From assembly GCF_003143755.1 (NCBI RefSeq), contig NZ_QFRI01000001.1:1572051-1636050 (forward strand): a stretch of 64,000 nucleotides of DNA, in the 5' to 3' direction. The position numbers and the translations under genes are program-made. The notes beneath the pieces are model-generated. The model saw nothing but the letters and a program-made list of their open reading frames with translations. It searched no databases and had not been told where the DNA came from. Positions 25,680-34,412 of this stretch are shown here, one piece after another. How positions within the stretch are numbered: the stretch's first letter is position 1; every line of letters begins with the position of its first letter. The stretch is from Algibacter marinivivus. GTDB taxonomy: Bacteria; Bacteroidota; Bacteroidia; Flavobacteriales; Flavobacteriaceae.

Positions 25680-26585
25680 ATGAATAAAGACACATCACAT
25701 ATCAACTCGCTTGAAAACGAAGCGATTTACATCATGAGGGAAGTAGCAGCACAGTTTGAAAAACCTGTATTGTTATTCTCTGGAGGGAAAGATTCAATTA
25801 CCTTAGTAAGATTAGCTGTAAAAGCTTTTTATCCAGCTAAAGTTCCTTTTCCATTAATGCACATTGATACTGGGCATAACTTCCCTGAAACGATTGAGTT
25901 TAGAGATCGTTTATGTAAAGAATTAGGTTTGGAATTAATCGTTAGAAACGTACAAGATTCTATTGATGAAGGTAAAGTTAAAGAAGAGTCTGGACGTTAT
26001 GCAAGTAGAAATATGTTGCAAACAACAACGCTTTTAGATGCTTTAGAAGAATTCAAGTTTGATGCTGCAATTGGTGGTGCAAGACGTGATGAAGAAAAAG
26101 CAAGAGCTAAAGAGCGTATTTTTTCTGTTCGTGATGATTTTGGGCAATGGGATGAAAAAAATCAAAGACCAGAATTGTTTGATATGTTGAATGGTGATAT
26201 TGATCATGGTCAAAATGTGCGCGTATTTCCAATTTCAAACTGGACCGAATTAGATGTTTGGTCTTATATAGAAAAAGAAAATATTGAAATTCCTTCAATT
26301 TACTTTGCACACAAACGTAACGTATTCTTAAGAGATGGTATGATTTGGTCTGCTGAAGATGATGTAGTTTATAGAGATGAAAACGAAGAAGTTGTAGAAA
26401 AAATGGTTCGTTTTAGAACTGTTGGAGATATGAGTTGTACAGCGGCAGTATTATCAGATGCAGTTTCAATTTCTAAAGTAGTAGAAGAAATTAGAGATTC
26501 TACAATTTCTGAAAGAGGTGCTAGAATCGATGATAAACGATCTGAAGCAGCGATGGAGAAACGTAAACAACAAGGGTATTTCTAA
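25680..26585 (+). CDS. cysD: Sulfate adenylyltransferase subunit 2
   Basis: Catalytic subunit of ATP sulfurylase, 301 residues, the normal size. The ATP pyrophosphatase loop LFSGGKDSITLVRLA, the segments HIDTGHNFPETIEFRD and GGARRDEEKARAKERIFS, and PISNWTELDVWSYIEKENI are all as in CysD. It works with the GTPase CysN, encoded 53 bp downstream, to make adenylyl sulfate. It lies 10 bp after cysH. Confidence 0.95.
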   Translation: MNKDTSHINSLENEAIYIMREVAAQFEKPVLLFSGGKDSITLVRLAVKAFYPAKVPFPLMHIDTGHNFPETIEFRDRLCKELGLELIVRNVQDSIDEGKVKEESGRYASRNMLQTTTLLDALEEFKFDAAIGGARRDEEKARAKERIFSVRDDFGQWDEKNQRPELFDMLNGDIDHGQNVRVFPISNWTELDVWSYIEKENIEIPSIYFAHKRNVFLRDGMIWSAEDDVVYRDENEEVVEKMVRFRTVGDMSCTAAVLSDAVSISKVVEEIRDSTISERGARIDDKRSEAAMEKRKQQGYF

Positions 26586-26638
26586 AAAGAATAAATCAAC
26601 TAAAAAAACAATCCTTCTTTAGAGGGTAATCATATAAA

Positions 26639-27886
26639 ATGGAAGTATTAAAAATAGCAACAGCAGGAAGTGTAGATGATGGGAAAAGTACGTTGATAGG
26701 ACGTATTCTTTACGATACAAAATCCTTAACTACAGATAAGTTAGAAGCCATTGAAAAAACAAGTAAACAACGTGGATACGATTACTTAGATTTTTCATTA
26801 GCTACGGATGGTTTAGTTGCAGAAAGAGAACAAGGAATCACAATTGATGTAGCACATATTTATTTTTCAACAAAAAAGAAAAGTTACATTATTGCAGATA
26901 CACCTGGTCATGTTGAATATACACGTAACATGGTAACAGGAGCTTCAACTTCCCAAGCATCTATTATCTTAATTGATGCTAGAAAAGGTGTTATTGAGCA
27001 AACAAATCGTCATTTCTTCATCAATAATTTATTGAGAATTAAAGATGTTGTTGTTGCAATTAACAAAATGGATTTAGTTGACTACTCTGAAGAAGTTTAC
27101 AATAAAATCAAAGCTGATTTTTCTGAATTGATGAGCAAAAGAGATTATCAAGATCAGAAAATTACTTTTATTCCTGTAAGTGCTTTAAAAGGTGATAATG
27201 TTGTAAATAAATCTGATGCAATGCCTTGGTATGAAGGCGAAGCCTTATTAGAGCATTTAGAGCAGTTGGATAAAGCTGATATTTTTAATGTTGGTACACC
27301 ACGTTTCCCTGTGCAATATGTTATTCGTCCAAAAACGGAAGATTTCCATGATTATAGAGGGTATGCAGGAAAAGTATACGGAGGCGATTTAAGTGTTGGC
27401 GATGATATTATTGTGTTGCCATCAAAAACACGTTCTAAAATTAAGGATATTTATTTCTATGATGAAAAGTATGAAACGGCTTCAAGACGTTCATCGGTAA
27501 CCATCACTTTAGAAAATGATATTAATGTAAGTCGTGGCGACATGATTGTTAAAGAAAACGATTTACCAACGATTGATAAACAATTTACTGCCAATGTATG
27601 TTGGATGGATTCAGACCAATTAAATCCTGGAGGAAAGTATATTGTTCAGCACGGAATTAATAAAGTACTGGCAAAAGTGGATAGAATCAATCATAAAATT
27701 AATCCAGATTATTCAGGTTTTGAAAAAGATGTTACAGGGTTAGAAATTAATGATATTGCTTCAGTAACATTCAAATTAAATAAACCGATTTTTTACGATC
27801 AGTTTAGAAATCATAGAACAAATGGTTCATTTATTTTAATTGATCCACAATCAAATAATACGGTTGGAGCCGGATTTATCCAATAA
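26639..27886 (+). CDS. cysN: Sulfate adenylyltransferase subunit 1 (GTPase)
   Basis: Regulatory GTPase subunit of ATP sulfurylase, 415 residues. G1 AGSVDDGKSTLIGRIL, the switch region EREQGITIDVA, G3 DTPGHVEYTRNM and G4 NKMD are intact, followed by EF-Tu-like domains II and III. E. coli CysN is about 475 residues and NodQ/CysNC about 630; this protein ends without an APS-kinase domain. GTP hydrolysis drives the unfavourable adenylation of sulfate done by CysD. Confidence 0.94.
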   Translation: MEVLKIATAGSVDDGKSTLIGRILYDTKSLTTDKLEAIEKTSKQRGYDYLDFSLATDGLVAEREQGITIDVAHIYFSTKKKSYIIADTPGHVEYTRNMVTGASTSQASIILIDARKGVIEQTNRHFFINNLLRIKDVVVAINKMDLVDYSEEVYNKIKADFSELMSKRDYQDQKITFIPVSALKGDNVVNKSDAMPWYEGEALLEHLEQLDKADIFNVGTPRFPVQYVIRPKTEDFHDYRGYAGKVYGGDLSVGDDIIVLPSKTRSKIKDIYFYDEKYETASRRSSVTITLENDINVSRGDMIVKENDLPTIDKQFTANVCWMDSDQLNPGGKYIVQHGINKVLAKVDRINHKINPDYSGFEKDVTGLEINDIASVTFKLNKPIFYDQFRNHRTNGSFILIDPQSNNTVGAGFIQ

Positions 27887-27899
27887 ATAGAAAAAGAAG

Positions 27900-30005
27900 A
27901 TGAAAAGTTTCGAAACAGAAATAGAGAATCCGATAGTCCAAAAAGACATTATAGAATTAGCTCAAAAAATAGAGCTTTTCCATAACGGAAAAATCGACGA
28001 AGAAAAATTTAGAAGTCTGCGTTTAGCACGTGGAGTTTACGGTCAGCGTCAAGAAGGCGTACAAATGATTCGTATCAAAGTACCTTACGGAAAACTAAAA
28101 AGCAATCAATTACGAAGAATTGCAGCAGTTTCTGATGAGTATTCTCGCGGTCGTTTACATATCACAACACGTCAAGATATTCAGATTCACTATGTGGATT
28201 TAAATAGAACGCCAGAGCTTTGGGCAGAGTTAGAAAAGGATGATGTTACTGTCCGTGAAGCTTGTGGAAATGTAGTAAGAAATGTAACCGCTTCTGAAAC
28301 AGCAGGTATTGATATAGATGAACCTTTTGATGTTTCTCCTTATGCTGATGCATTGTACAAGTTCTTTTTGCGTAACGCTATCTGTCAAGAAATGGGACGT
28401 AAATTTAAAGTCTCTTTTTCTTCAACAGATGAAGATACAGGATTGTCGTACTTACATGATATAGGATACATTGCCAAAGTAAAAGACGGTGTTCGTGGTT
28501 TCAAAGTAATGGTGGGCGGAGGCTTAGGGTCTCAACCACGTCATGCAGATGTATTGTTCGATTTTGTTGAGACCGATAAAATCATTCCAATTATGGAAGG
28601 TGTTTTAAGAGTTTTTGACCGTTACGGAGAGCGTAAAAGTCGTGCTAAAGCAAGAATGAAATTCTTATTAAAAGATATCGGTTTAGATGCTTTTAGAGAA
28701 TTAATTGAGCAAGAACAAAACGCTATTGAATTTAAAAGTGTTGCTATTGATGCAGAATCTTATGTGGCTTCAACTCCAGTAGAACTTACTGAAATTCCAG
28801 AAGTAACAATTAAAGATCAACAAGCTTTTGAAACTTGGAAATCGACTAACTTAATTCCTCAAAAGCAGGAAGGTTATGTAGGTATCGGTATCAAAGTATT
28901 GTTAGGTGATTTTTATACAGATAAAGCACGGTTATTAGCTGATTTAGTAGATAAATATAGTGCCGGTGAGGTGCGTTTAACATTACGTCAAAACATCGTT
29001 ATTCCTTTTGTAAAAAGAGAATTAGTACCGTTTTTCTATAATGAATTAGAAAAATTAGGTTTTGTTGAAGCGGGTTATAATAAAGCGGTTGATATTACAG
29101 CTTGTCCAGGTACAGATACATGTAATCTAGGTATTGCGAGTAGTACTGGAATTGCAGTGGAATTAGAGCGTGTTATTAAAGCGGAATATCCGCAATACTT
29201 AAAGAACCAAGATTTAGTTATCAAAATTAGTGGTTGTATGAATGCTTGTGGACAACACAATATGGCAAATATTGGTTTCCAAGGCATGACGGTTCGTACA
29301 CCAGATAAATTAATTGCACCTGCATTGCAAGTATTACTAGGAGGAGGAAATCAAGGCGATGGAAATGCAACGTTTGCAGATAAAGTAGTAAAAGTGCCAA
29401 GTAAAAGAGGACCTGAAGCATTACGAAGAATCTTAAATGATTATGAAGCGAATGCCAACGGAAAACAATTTGTTGAGTACTACCAAGAAAAAGGCGAAAA
29501 GTACTTCTATGATTTCTTGAACGATTTACAAGATGCAAGTAATTTAACTCAAGCCGATTTTATTGATTGGGGCGAAGAAGAAAAATACGTAAAAGAAATA
29601 GGGATTGGAGAATGTGCTGGTGTTGTTATTGATTTAATCGCTACCTTATTTTTTGAAAGTGAAGAGAAAATTGAAAATGCAAAAGAATCTTTTGGTAACG
29701 GAGTGTATTCAGGAGCTATTTATTTAGCTTACCAATCTTTAGTTAATTCTGCGAAAGCTTTGTTATTAGCTGAAAACAAGAAGACCAATACACATGCAGG
29801 CATTATTTCTCAATTTGATGAGTTATTTATTGCTAGCGGAAGAATAGATTTAGGGACGTCTTTCTCTGAAATGATATATCAAATTAATAAATTTGCACCA
29901 ACAGCCGAATTTGCAACAAAGTATATTGAAAATGCTAATGAATTTTTAGGTAAAGTTAGAGCATTTAGAGAAGCTCAAACACGTCTAGAAAAAAAGGCAG
30001 TTTAA
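27900..30005 (+). CDS. Sulfite reductase (ferredoxin-type hemoprotein) with C-terminal HEPN domain
   Basis: 701 residues. The first about 560 are a siroheme sulfite/nitrite reductase with duplicated ferredoxin-like halves: RLHITTRQDIQIHYVDL in the first half, and the 4Fe-4S/siroheme ligands Cys402, Cys408, Cys446 and Cys450 (CPGTDTC and GCMNAC). Residues about 568-701 form an added all-helical HEPN-like domain (YSGAIYLAYQSLVNSAKALL, then FDELFIASGRIDLG). The operon (cysHDN upstream, siroheme genes and a ferredoxin reductase downstream) argues for sulfite rather than nitrite as substrate. No CysJ flavoprotein is present, so ferredoxin is the likely electron donor. Confidence 0.88.
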   Translation: MKSFETEIENPIVQKDIIELAQKIELFHNGKIDEEKFRSLRLARGVYGQRQEGVQMIRIKVPYGKLKSNQLRRIAAVSDEYSRGRLHITTRQDIQIHYVDLNRTPELWAELEKDDVTVREACGNVVRNVTASETAGIDIDEPFDVSPYADALYKFFLRNAICQEMGRKFKVSFSSTDEDTGLSYLHDIGYIAKVKDGVRGFKVMVGGGLGSQPRHADVLFDFVETDKIIPIMEGVLRVFDRYGERKSRAKARMKFLLKDIGLDAFRELIEQEQNAIEFKSVAIDAESYVASTPVELTEIPEVTIKDQQAFETWKSTNLIPQKQEGYVGIGIKVLLGDFYTDKARLLADLVDKYSAGEVRLTLRQNIVIPFVKRELVPFFYNELEKLGFVEAGYNKAVDITACPGTDTCNLGIASSTGIAVELERVIKAEYPQYLKNQDLVIKISGCMNACGQHNMANIGFQGMTVRTPDKLIAPALQVLLGGGNQGDGNATFADKVVKVPSKRGPEALRRILNDYEANANGKQFVEYYQEKGEKYFYDFLNDLQDASNLTQADFIDWGEEEKYVKEIGIGECAGVVIDLIATLFFESEEKIENAKESFGNGVYSGAIYLAYQSLVNSAKALLLAENKKTNTHAGIISQFDELFIASGRIDLGTSFSEMIYQINKFAPTAEFATKYIENANEFLGKVRAFREAQTRLEKKAV

Positions 30006-30014
30006 AAAACATAA

Positions 30015-30776
30015 ATGAGTATTAAAACCCCAAAATTAACGGTTGTAGGTGCAGGTCCTGGCGATGAAGATTTAATTACCCTTAAAGCAATTAAGGCTAT
30101 TGAGTCTGCGGATGTTATCTTATATGATGCACTTATCAACGAATCTTTATTAAAATATGCTTCGGATGAAACTGAATGTATTTTTGTGGGGAAACGTAAA
30201 GGTTGTTATGCTTTTCAACAGGAGCAAATCAACGAGTTAATTGTTACTAAAGCCAAAGAAAAAGGGCATGTTGTACGATTAAAAGGGGGCGACCCATTTA
30301 TTTTTGGTCGTGGTGCAGAGGAGATTGATTATGTAAGAGGATTTGGTTTAGAAACCTACGTGGTGCCAGGTATTTCATCAGCATTGGCTGTTCCGGCATA
30401 TCAAGGCATTCCGTTAACAAAACGTGGGTCTTCTGAAAGTTTTTGGGTAGTTACGGCTACAACTAAAGACCATGCCTTATCTGCCGATGTTGAATTAGCG
30501 GCAAAATCGACTGCAACCATTGTTATTTTGATGGGGATGCATAAATTGAGTGAAATTGTTAAAGTGTTTTATGCTGAAAATAAGCGAAACACACCAGTTG
30601 CAATCATTCAGAATGGTACACGAGATAATGAGAATGTAGGTTTTGGAACTATTCGTAACATTCAACAAGTTGTAAAAGAAAAGCAACTCACAGCTCCAGC
30701 TATTATAGTTATTGGAGATGTTGTAAAAGAGCGAGCAAAATTAGACTCAATTTCAAGAGAAGTGGTTGAACTATAA
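30015..30776 (+). CDS. cobA: Uroporphyrinogen-III C-methyltransferase
   Basis: SAM-dependent double methylation of uroporphyrinogen III to precorrin-2, the first committed step to siroheme. 253 residues. Signals are VVGAGPGDEDLITLKA, DVILYDALI, KRKGCYAFQQEQIN, RLKGGDPFIFGRGAEE and VPGISSALAVPAYQGIPLTKRG. It is directly downstream of the siroheme-containing sulfite reductase and 3 bp before the precorrin-2 dehydrogenase, so the operon makes both apoenzyme and cofactor. Confidence 0.94.
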   Translation: MSIKTPKLTVVGAGPGDEDLITLKAIKAIESADVILYDALINESLLKYASDETECIFVGKRKGCYAFQQEQINELIVTKAKEKGHVVRLKGGDPFIFGRGAEEIDYVRGFGLETYVVPGISSALAVPAYQGIPLTKRGSSESFWVVTATTKDHALSADVELAAKSTATIVILMGMHKLSEIVKVFYAENKRNTPVAIIQNGTRDNENVGFGTIRNIQQVVKEKQLTAPAIIVIGDVVKERAKLDSISREVVEL

Positions 30777-30779
30777 ATT

Positions 30780-31358
30780 ATGGAAAGAAATAATTTATAT
30801 CCAATTTTTTTGAAAGCTAAAAGCTTAAGTGTGCTTATTGTTGGAGGTGGAAACGTTGCTGAAGAAAAATTAACGTTCTTATTAAAATCGAGCCCTGATG
30901 CTCATGTTACTATGGTATCGCCTATGTTTCGTGAAGGTACTAGAGCGCTTGCAAAAAAAGGTTGTGTAACATTAGTTGATGATGTTTACAATAAAAAGTA
31001 TTTAATTGGCAAGCATATGGTTGTAGCTACGACAGATGTACCTGAAGTGAATGTTCAGGTTTGGAAAGATTGTAGAGCAGAAGCCAAATTAGTAAACGTT
31101 GCCGATAATCCACCATATTGTGATTTTTATATGGGCGGTATTGTAACAAAAGGTAATGTGAAAGTAGCGATTAGTACTAACGGAAAATCGCCAACAACAG
31201 CTAAGCGTTTACGTCAGTTTTTTGAGGATGTCATTCCTGAAAATGTGGACGATTTAGTAAAGAATTTAAACGAGTATAGAAAAACAATAAAAGGGGATTT
31301 CGAAGAAAAAGTAGAAACACTAAACGAATTCACAAAAGGATTAATAAGTAAAAAGTAA
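30780..31358 (+). CDS. Precorrin-2 dehydrogenase / sirohydrochlorin ferrochelatase (CysG N-terminal domain type)
   Basis: 192 residues, matching the N-terminal part of E. coli CysG or the stand-alone Met8/SirC-type proteins. The Rossmann motif is VLIVGGGNVAEEKLTFLL; ATTDVPEVNVQVWKDCR and VNVADNPPYCDFYMGGIV are the conserved dimer/active-site segments, with KVAISTNGKSPTTAKRLRQ. It completes siroheme synthesis after CobA. Whether it also inserts iron, or a separate chelatase does, is not visible. Confidence 0.9.
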   Translation: MERNNLYPIFLKAKSLSVLIVGGGNVAEEKLTFLLKSSPDAHVTMVSPMFREGTRALAKKGCVTLVDDVYNKKYLIGKHMVVATTDVPEVNVQVWKDCRAEAKLVNVADNPPYCDFYMGGIVTKGNVKVAISTNGKSPTTAKRLRQFFEDVIPENVDDLVKNLNEYRKTIKGDFEEKVETLNEFTKGLISKK

Positions 31359-31364
31359 AGAACA

Positions 31365-31397
31365 AGACCAGTCAGGTTTAAAAAACCTGACTGGTCT
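31365..31397 (+). repeat. Intercistronic hairpin between siroheme gene and FNR
   Basis: AGACCAGTCAGGTTT (31365-31379) and AAACCTGACTGGTCT (31383-31397) form a perfect 15-bp stem with a loop AAA, followed by AAATTAGATAA. It has no T-run after it. It shares its ends with the hairpin after metY at 17582-17614. Confidence 0.7.
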
Positions 31398-31410
31398 AAA
31401 TTAGATAAAA

Positions 31411-32466
31411 ATGATTAAGACTGATATAATTATCATAGGTGCAGGACCAACAGGGTTATTTACTGTTTTTGAAGCAGGATTATTGAAATTGAAATGTCAT
31501 TTAATTGACGCATTGCCACAACCAGGTGGACAATGTTCAGAGTTATATCCTAAAAAACCTATTTATGATATTCCTGGGTTTCCAGAAATTTTAGCAGGAG
31601 ACTTAACCAGAAATTTGTTAGAACAAGGAAAGCAGTTTGAACCAGGATTTACTTTGGGAGAACGTGCTGATACTGTTGAGAAACAAGAAGATGGTACATT
31701 TATAGTAACTACAAATAAAGGAACAAAGCATCAAGCGCCTGTTGTAGCAATAGCTAGTGGTCTTGGTAGTTTTGAACCAAGAAAACCACAACTGGAAGCG
31801 CTTGCTAAATATGAGGATAGAGGTGTTGAGTACATGATTAAAGAGCCAGAGATGTATCGTGATAAGAATGTTGTGATTGCTGGTGGTGGAGATTCAGCAT
31901 TAGATTGGAGTATATTTTTAGCAGATGTTGCAAAAAGTGTAACGCTTATTCATAGACGTAATGAATTTAGAGGTCATTTGGATTCTGTTGAAAAAGTTCA
32001 AGAATTAAAAAATGATGGTAAAATCAATTTGATTACACCTGCAGAAGTAACTGATATTTTAGGAGATGGTAAGGTTGAAGCATTAGAAATCACAAAAAAG
32101 GACGAGTCTCCTATTACTTTGGAAACTGACCATTTTATACCTCTGTTTGGGCTATCACCAAAATTAGGGCCTATTGCGAATTGGGGCTTAGAGATTGAAA
32201 AAAACGCCATAAAAGTTAATAATGCCTTAGATTATCAAACTAATATTCCTGGTATTTTTGCTATCGGAGACGGTAACTATTACCCAGGAAAATTAAAACT
32301 AATTCTTTGTGGTTTTCATGAGGCAACAATAATGTGTCAAGCGGCATATAAAATCATTAATCCAGGTAAGAAATTTGTATTGAAGTACACAACTGTTAGT
32401 GGTGTAAACGGTTTTGATGGCACTAGAAAAGAAGCGCCAAAAGCTGTAGTTCAAGCTATTAATTAA
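31411..32466 (+). CDS. Ferredoxin/flavodoxin-NADP+ reductase, thioredoxin-reductase-like type
   Basis: 351-residue flavoprotein. FAD-binding IIIIGAGPTGLFTVFEAG and NADP-binding NVVIAGGGDSALDWSIFLA motifs are present, with the late FAD segment GIFAIGDGNYYPGKLKL. The CxxC redox pair of thioredoxin reductase is missing, which is the mark of the type-2 FNR family. The C-terminal extension after the FAD segment also fits. Placed beside a ferredoxin-dependent sulfite reductase, its probable job is to pass electrons from NADPH to ferredoxin for sulfite reduction. Confidence 0.88.
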   Translation: MIKTDIIIIGAGPTGLFTVFEAGLLKLKCHLIDALPQPGGQCSELYPKKPIYDIPGFPEILAGDLTRNLLEQGKQFEPGFTLGERADTVEKQEDGTFIVTTNKGTKHQAPVVAIASGLGSFEPRKPQLEALAKYEDRGVEYMIKEPEMYRDKNVVIAGGGDSALDWSIFLADVAKSVTLIHRRNEFRGHLDSVEKVQELKNDGKINLITPAEVTDILGDGKVEALEITKKDESPITLETDHFIPLFGLSPKLGPIANWGLEIEKNAIKVNNALDYQTNIPGIFAIGDGNYYPGKLKLILCGFHEATIMCQAAYKIINPGKKFVLKYTTVSGVNGFDGTRKEAPKAVVQAIN

Positions 32467-32509
32467 TGAAAAAGACTTTTTAAGTCAAGAATTAAAAATA
32501 TAAATTCAT

Positions 32510-32543
32510 AATCCTACGAGATTTTTCAAAACCTTGTAGGATT
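32510..32543 (+). repeat. Intercistronic hairpin between FNR and cysE
   Basis: AATCCTACGAGATTTT (32510-32525) can pair with AAAACCTTGTAGGATT (32528-32543) with one A/C mismatch and one G-T pair. This is a third long hairpin between genes of the sulfur operon; no T-run follows. Confidence 0.65.
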
Positions 32544-32556
32544 TCATATTTAACAG

Positions 32557-33300
32557 ATGAAAAGTTATAACGTTTGCCTAAAAGATACAGCAAAAACATT
32601 CACTAAAAGATTGTTTTACTCGTTGTTTGATTGTGCGCAAGAGGAGGTGCATGCTGATTATTTGGAGAAGACTTTTTTAAAGATACTGACTACGTTAGAG
32701 ATTGAAAATGGCAAGGAAATTTGGGCGACATTTAAGGCTGAGCTTCCTGAAATTAGAAAAAAACTGGATTTAGATGCGATTGCTTTTGAGAGTAATGACC
32801 CTGCTTCGCACTCTTTGGCGGAGATTTATATGGCGTATCCTGGTTTTTATGCGATTTCGATTTACAGATTGAGTAATGCGCTTTACAAACTTGGGATTTA
32901 TATTTTACCGAGGATGATGAGTGAGTATATTCATGGGATTACGGGTGTTGATATTCATCCAGGAGCAACAATTGGCGAGTCGTTTTACATTGACCACGGA
33001 ACGGGAATTGTGATTGGTGAAACGTCTATTATTGGTAAAAATGTTAAGATTTATCAAGGGGTAACTTTGGGAGGAATTTCGGTTTCTAAAAATTTGGCTT
33101 CTACAAAAAGGCATCCAACAATTGAAGATAATGTTTGTATTTATGCTAATGCGACCATTTTAGGTGGCGATATTGTAATTGGTGCAGATAGTATTATCGG
33201 AGCTAACGTATGGATTACAGAATCGGTTCCAGAAAATTCGTTGGTAACCTATCAAACAGAAATTAAAATAAGACCAAGAAAAAATGGGATTCGAAAATAG
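32557..33300 (+). CDS. cysE: Serine O-acetyltransferase
   Basis: Acetylates serine for cysteine synthesis. 247 residues: a helical N-terminal domain followed by a left-handed beta-helix. MAYPGFYAISIYRLSNALY, the active-site segments GVDIHPGATIGESFYIDHGTGIVIGETSIIG, then GVTLGG and KRHPTIEDNVCIYANATILG are conserved. The C-terminal tail is where CysM/CysK usually docks; here it ends PRKNGIRK rather than in the typical Ile. It overlaps cysM by 17 bp. Confidence 0.93.
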   Translation: MKSYNVCLKDTAKTFTKRLFYSLFDCAQEEVHADYLEKTFLKILTTLEIENGKEIWATFKAELPEIRKKLDLDAIAFESNDPASHSLAEIYMAYPGFYAISIYRLSNALYKLGIYILPRMMSEYIHGITGVDIHPGATIGESFYIDHGTGIVIGETSIIGKNVKIYQGVTLGGISVSKNLASTKRHPTIEDNVCIYANATILGGDIVIGADSIIGANVWITESVPENSLVTYQTEIKIRPRKNGIRK

Positions 33301-34174
33301 TATTATTGGTCAGATTGGAAATACACCTCTAGTTGAAGCGACGCATCTTTTGAAAAAAGAAGGTGTGCGTTTGTTTTTAAAACTGGAAGGAAATAACCCT
33401 GGTGGAAGCGTGAAAGATCGTCCTGCTTTTAATATGATTAATGAAGCTTTAAAAAGAGGCGATATAAAAAAAGGTGATACTTTAGTTGAGGCTACCAGTG
33501 GAAATACAGGAATTGCCTTGGCTTTTATTTCTAAACTTTTAGGGCTTAATATGGTTCTAATTATGCCAGAACACTCTACAGAAGAACGTGTAAAAACGAT
33601 GCGTGCTTATGGTGCTAAGGTTATTTTAACCCCATCGGATATTGGTATTGAAGGATCAAGAGATTTGGCTTTTAAATTAAGAGATGAAAAAGGGTATACT
33701 GTGCTAAACCAGTTTGAAAATAATGACAACTGGAAAGCGCATTATAAAACCACAGGTCCAGAAATTTGGAAGGCTACAGAAGGTAAAATAACTCATTTTG
33801 TCTCTGCAATGGGAACAACAGGAACTATTACGGGTGTTTCTAACTATCTAAAAGAGAAGAGTAATAATATTACAATTGTTGGTGCACAACCCGCAGACGG
33901 TTCTAGAATTCCTGGGATTAGAAAATGGTCACCAGATTATGTACCAACAATTTTTAGTAAAGCAAAAGTTGATAAAGTAATTGAAGTTACAGAAGAAGAA
34001 GCTAAAGAAACAACCCAGCGTTTAGCTAAAAAAGAAGGTGTTTTTGCAGGAATGAGTAGTGGTGGTTCTGTGTTTTGTGCATTAACAATTGCTGAACAAA
34101 TAGATGAAGGAATTATTGTAGCAATTATTTGCGATAGAGGAGATCGATATTTGTCATCATCACTTTTTGAATAG
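33284..34174 (+). CDS. cysM: Cysteine synthase (O-acetylserine sulfhydrylase B type)
   Basis: Makes cysteine from O-acetylserine and sulfide. 296 residues. IGQIGNTPLVEA, the PLP Lys in NPGGSVKDRPAFNM, the substrate loop VEATSGNTGIALA and the glycine-rich phosphate site SAMGTTGTITGVSNYL are present. The length and short C-terminus fit CysM better than CysK. Its ATG lies inside the last codons of cysE (17-bp overlap), so the two are translationally coupled. It ends the sulfate-to-cysteine block; a SAM riboswitch follows. Confidence 0.93.
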   Translation: MGFENSIIGQIGNTPLVEATHLLKKEGVRLFLKLEGNNPGGSVKDRPAFNMINEALKRGDIKKGDTLVEATSGNTGIALAFISKLLGLNMVLIMPEHSTEERVKTMRAYGAKVILTPSDIGIEGSRDLAFKLRDEKGYTVLNQFENNDNWKAHYKTTGPEIWKATEGKITHFVSAMGTTGTITGVSNYLKEKSNNITIVGAQPADGSRIPGIRKWSPDYVPTIFSKAKVDKVIEVTEEEAKETTQRLAKKEGVFAGMSSGGSVFCALTIAEQIDEGIIVAIICDRGDRYLSSSLFE

Positions 34175-34221
34175 TAGGTACAATTTTTATAAAATTAGTG
34201 TGAATAAAGGAATATAGTTAG

Positions 34222-34229
34222 TACTTTTG
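34222..34229 (+). promoter_or_regulatory. Bacteroidetes -7 box before the second SAM riboswitch
   Basis: TACTTTTG matches TAnnTTTG exactly, 26 nt before the riboswitch P1 stem. No clear -33 TTTG is seen. It implies that the metH operon is transcribed separately from cysM. Confidence 0.55.
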
Positions 34230-34255
34230 TGCCTGAGTTCATTAACGTAATTATT

Positions 34256-34362
34256 GTTATCAAGAAAGGTAGAGGGATTAGACCCGTTGAAGCCTTGGCA
34301 ACCCTTTAACTTTTAAAGAAGGTGCTAAATTCTACTAATATAATTTGTATTAGAAAGATAAC
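34256..34362 (+). ncRNA. SAM-I (S-box) riboswitch upstream of metH
   Basis: P1 is GTTATC (34256-34261) with GATAAC (34357-34362). The core AAGAAAGGTAGAGGGATT, ACCCGTTGAAGCC, TTGGCAACC, GAAGGTGCTAAATTC matches the riboswitch at 16042 nearly base for base, and the P4 arm differs. Compared with the first copy the P3 segment reads GACCCGTTGAAGCC instead of GACCCTGTGAAACC. A 7-bp hairpin GAAAAGT/ACTTTTC (34363-34384) follows directly, without a U-tract, so the mode of control (transcription or translation) is not settled. Confidence 0.93.
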
Positions 34363-34412
34363 GAAAAGTATTTCACAACTTTTCTTGATGACATATAGAT
34401 AATAAATATCGA

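Noticed and set aside
34363-34384. Hairpin GAAAAGT/ACTTTTC as terminator of the second SAM riboswitch
   Set aside because: The stem is only 7 bp and not followed by a T-run, so I do not annotate it as a terminator.
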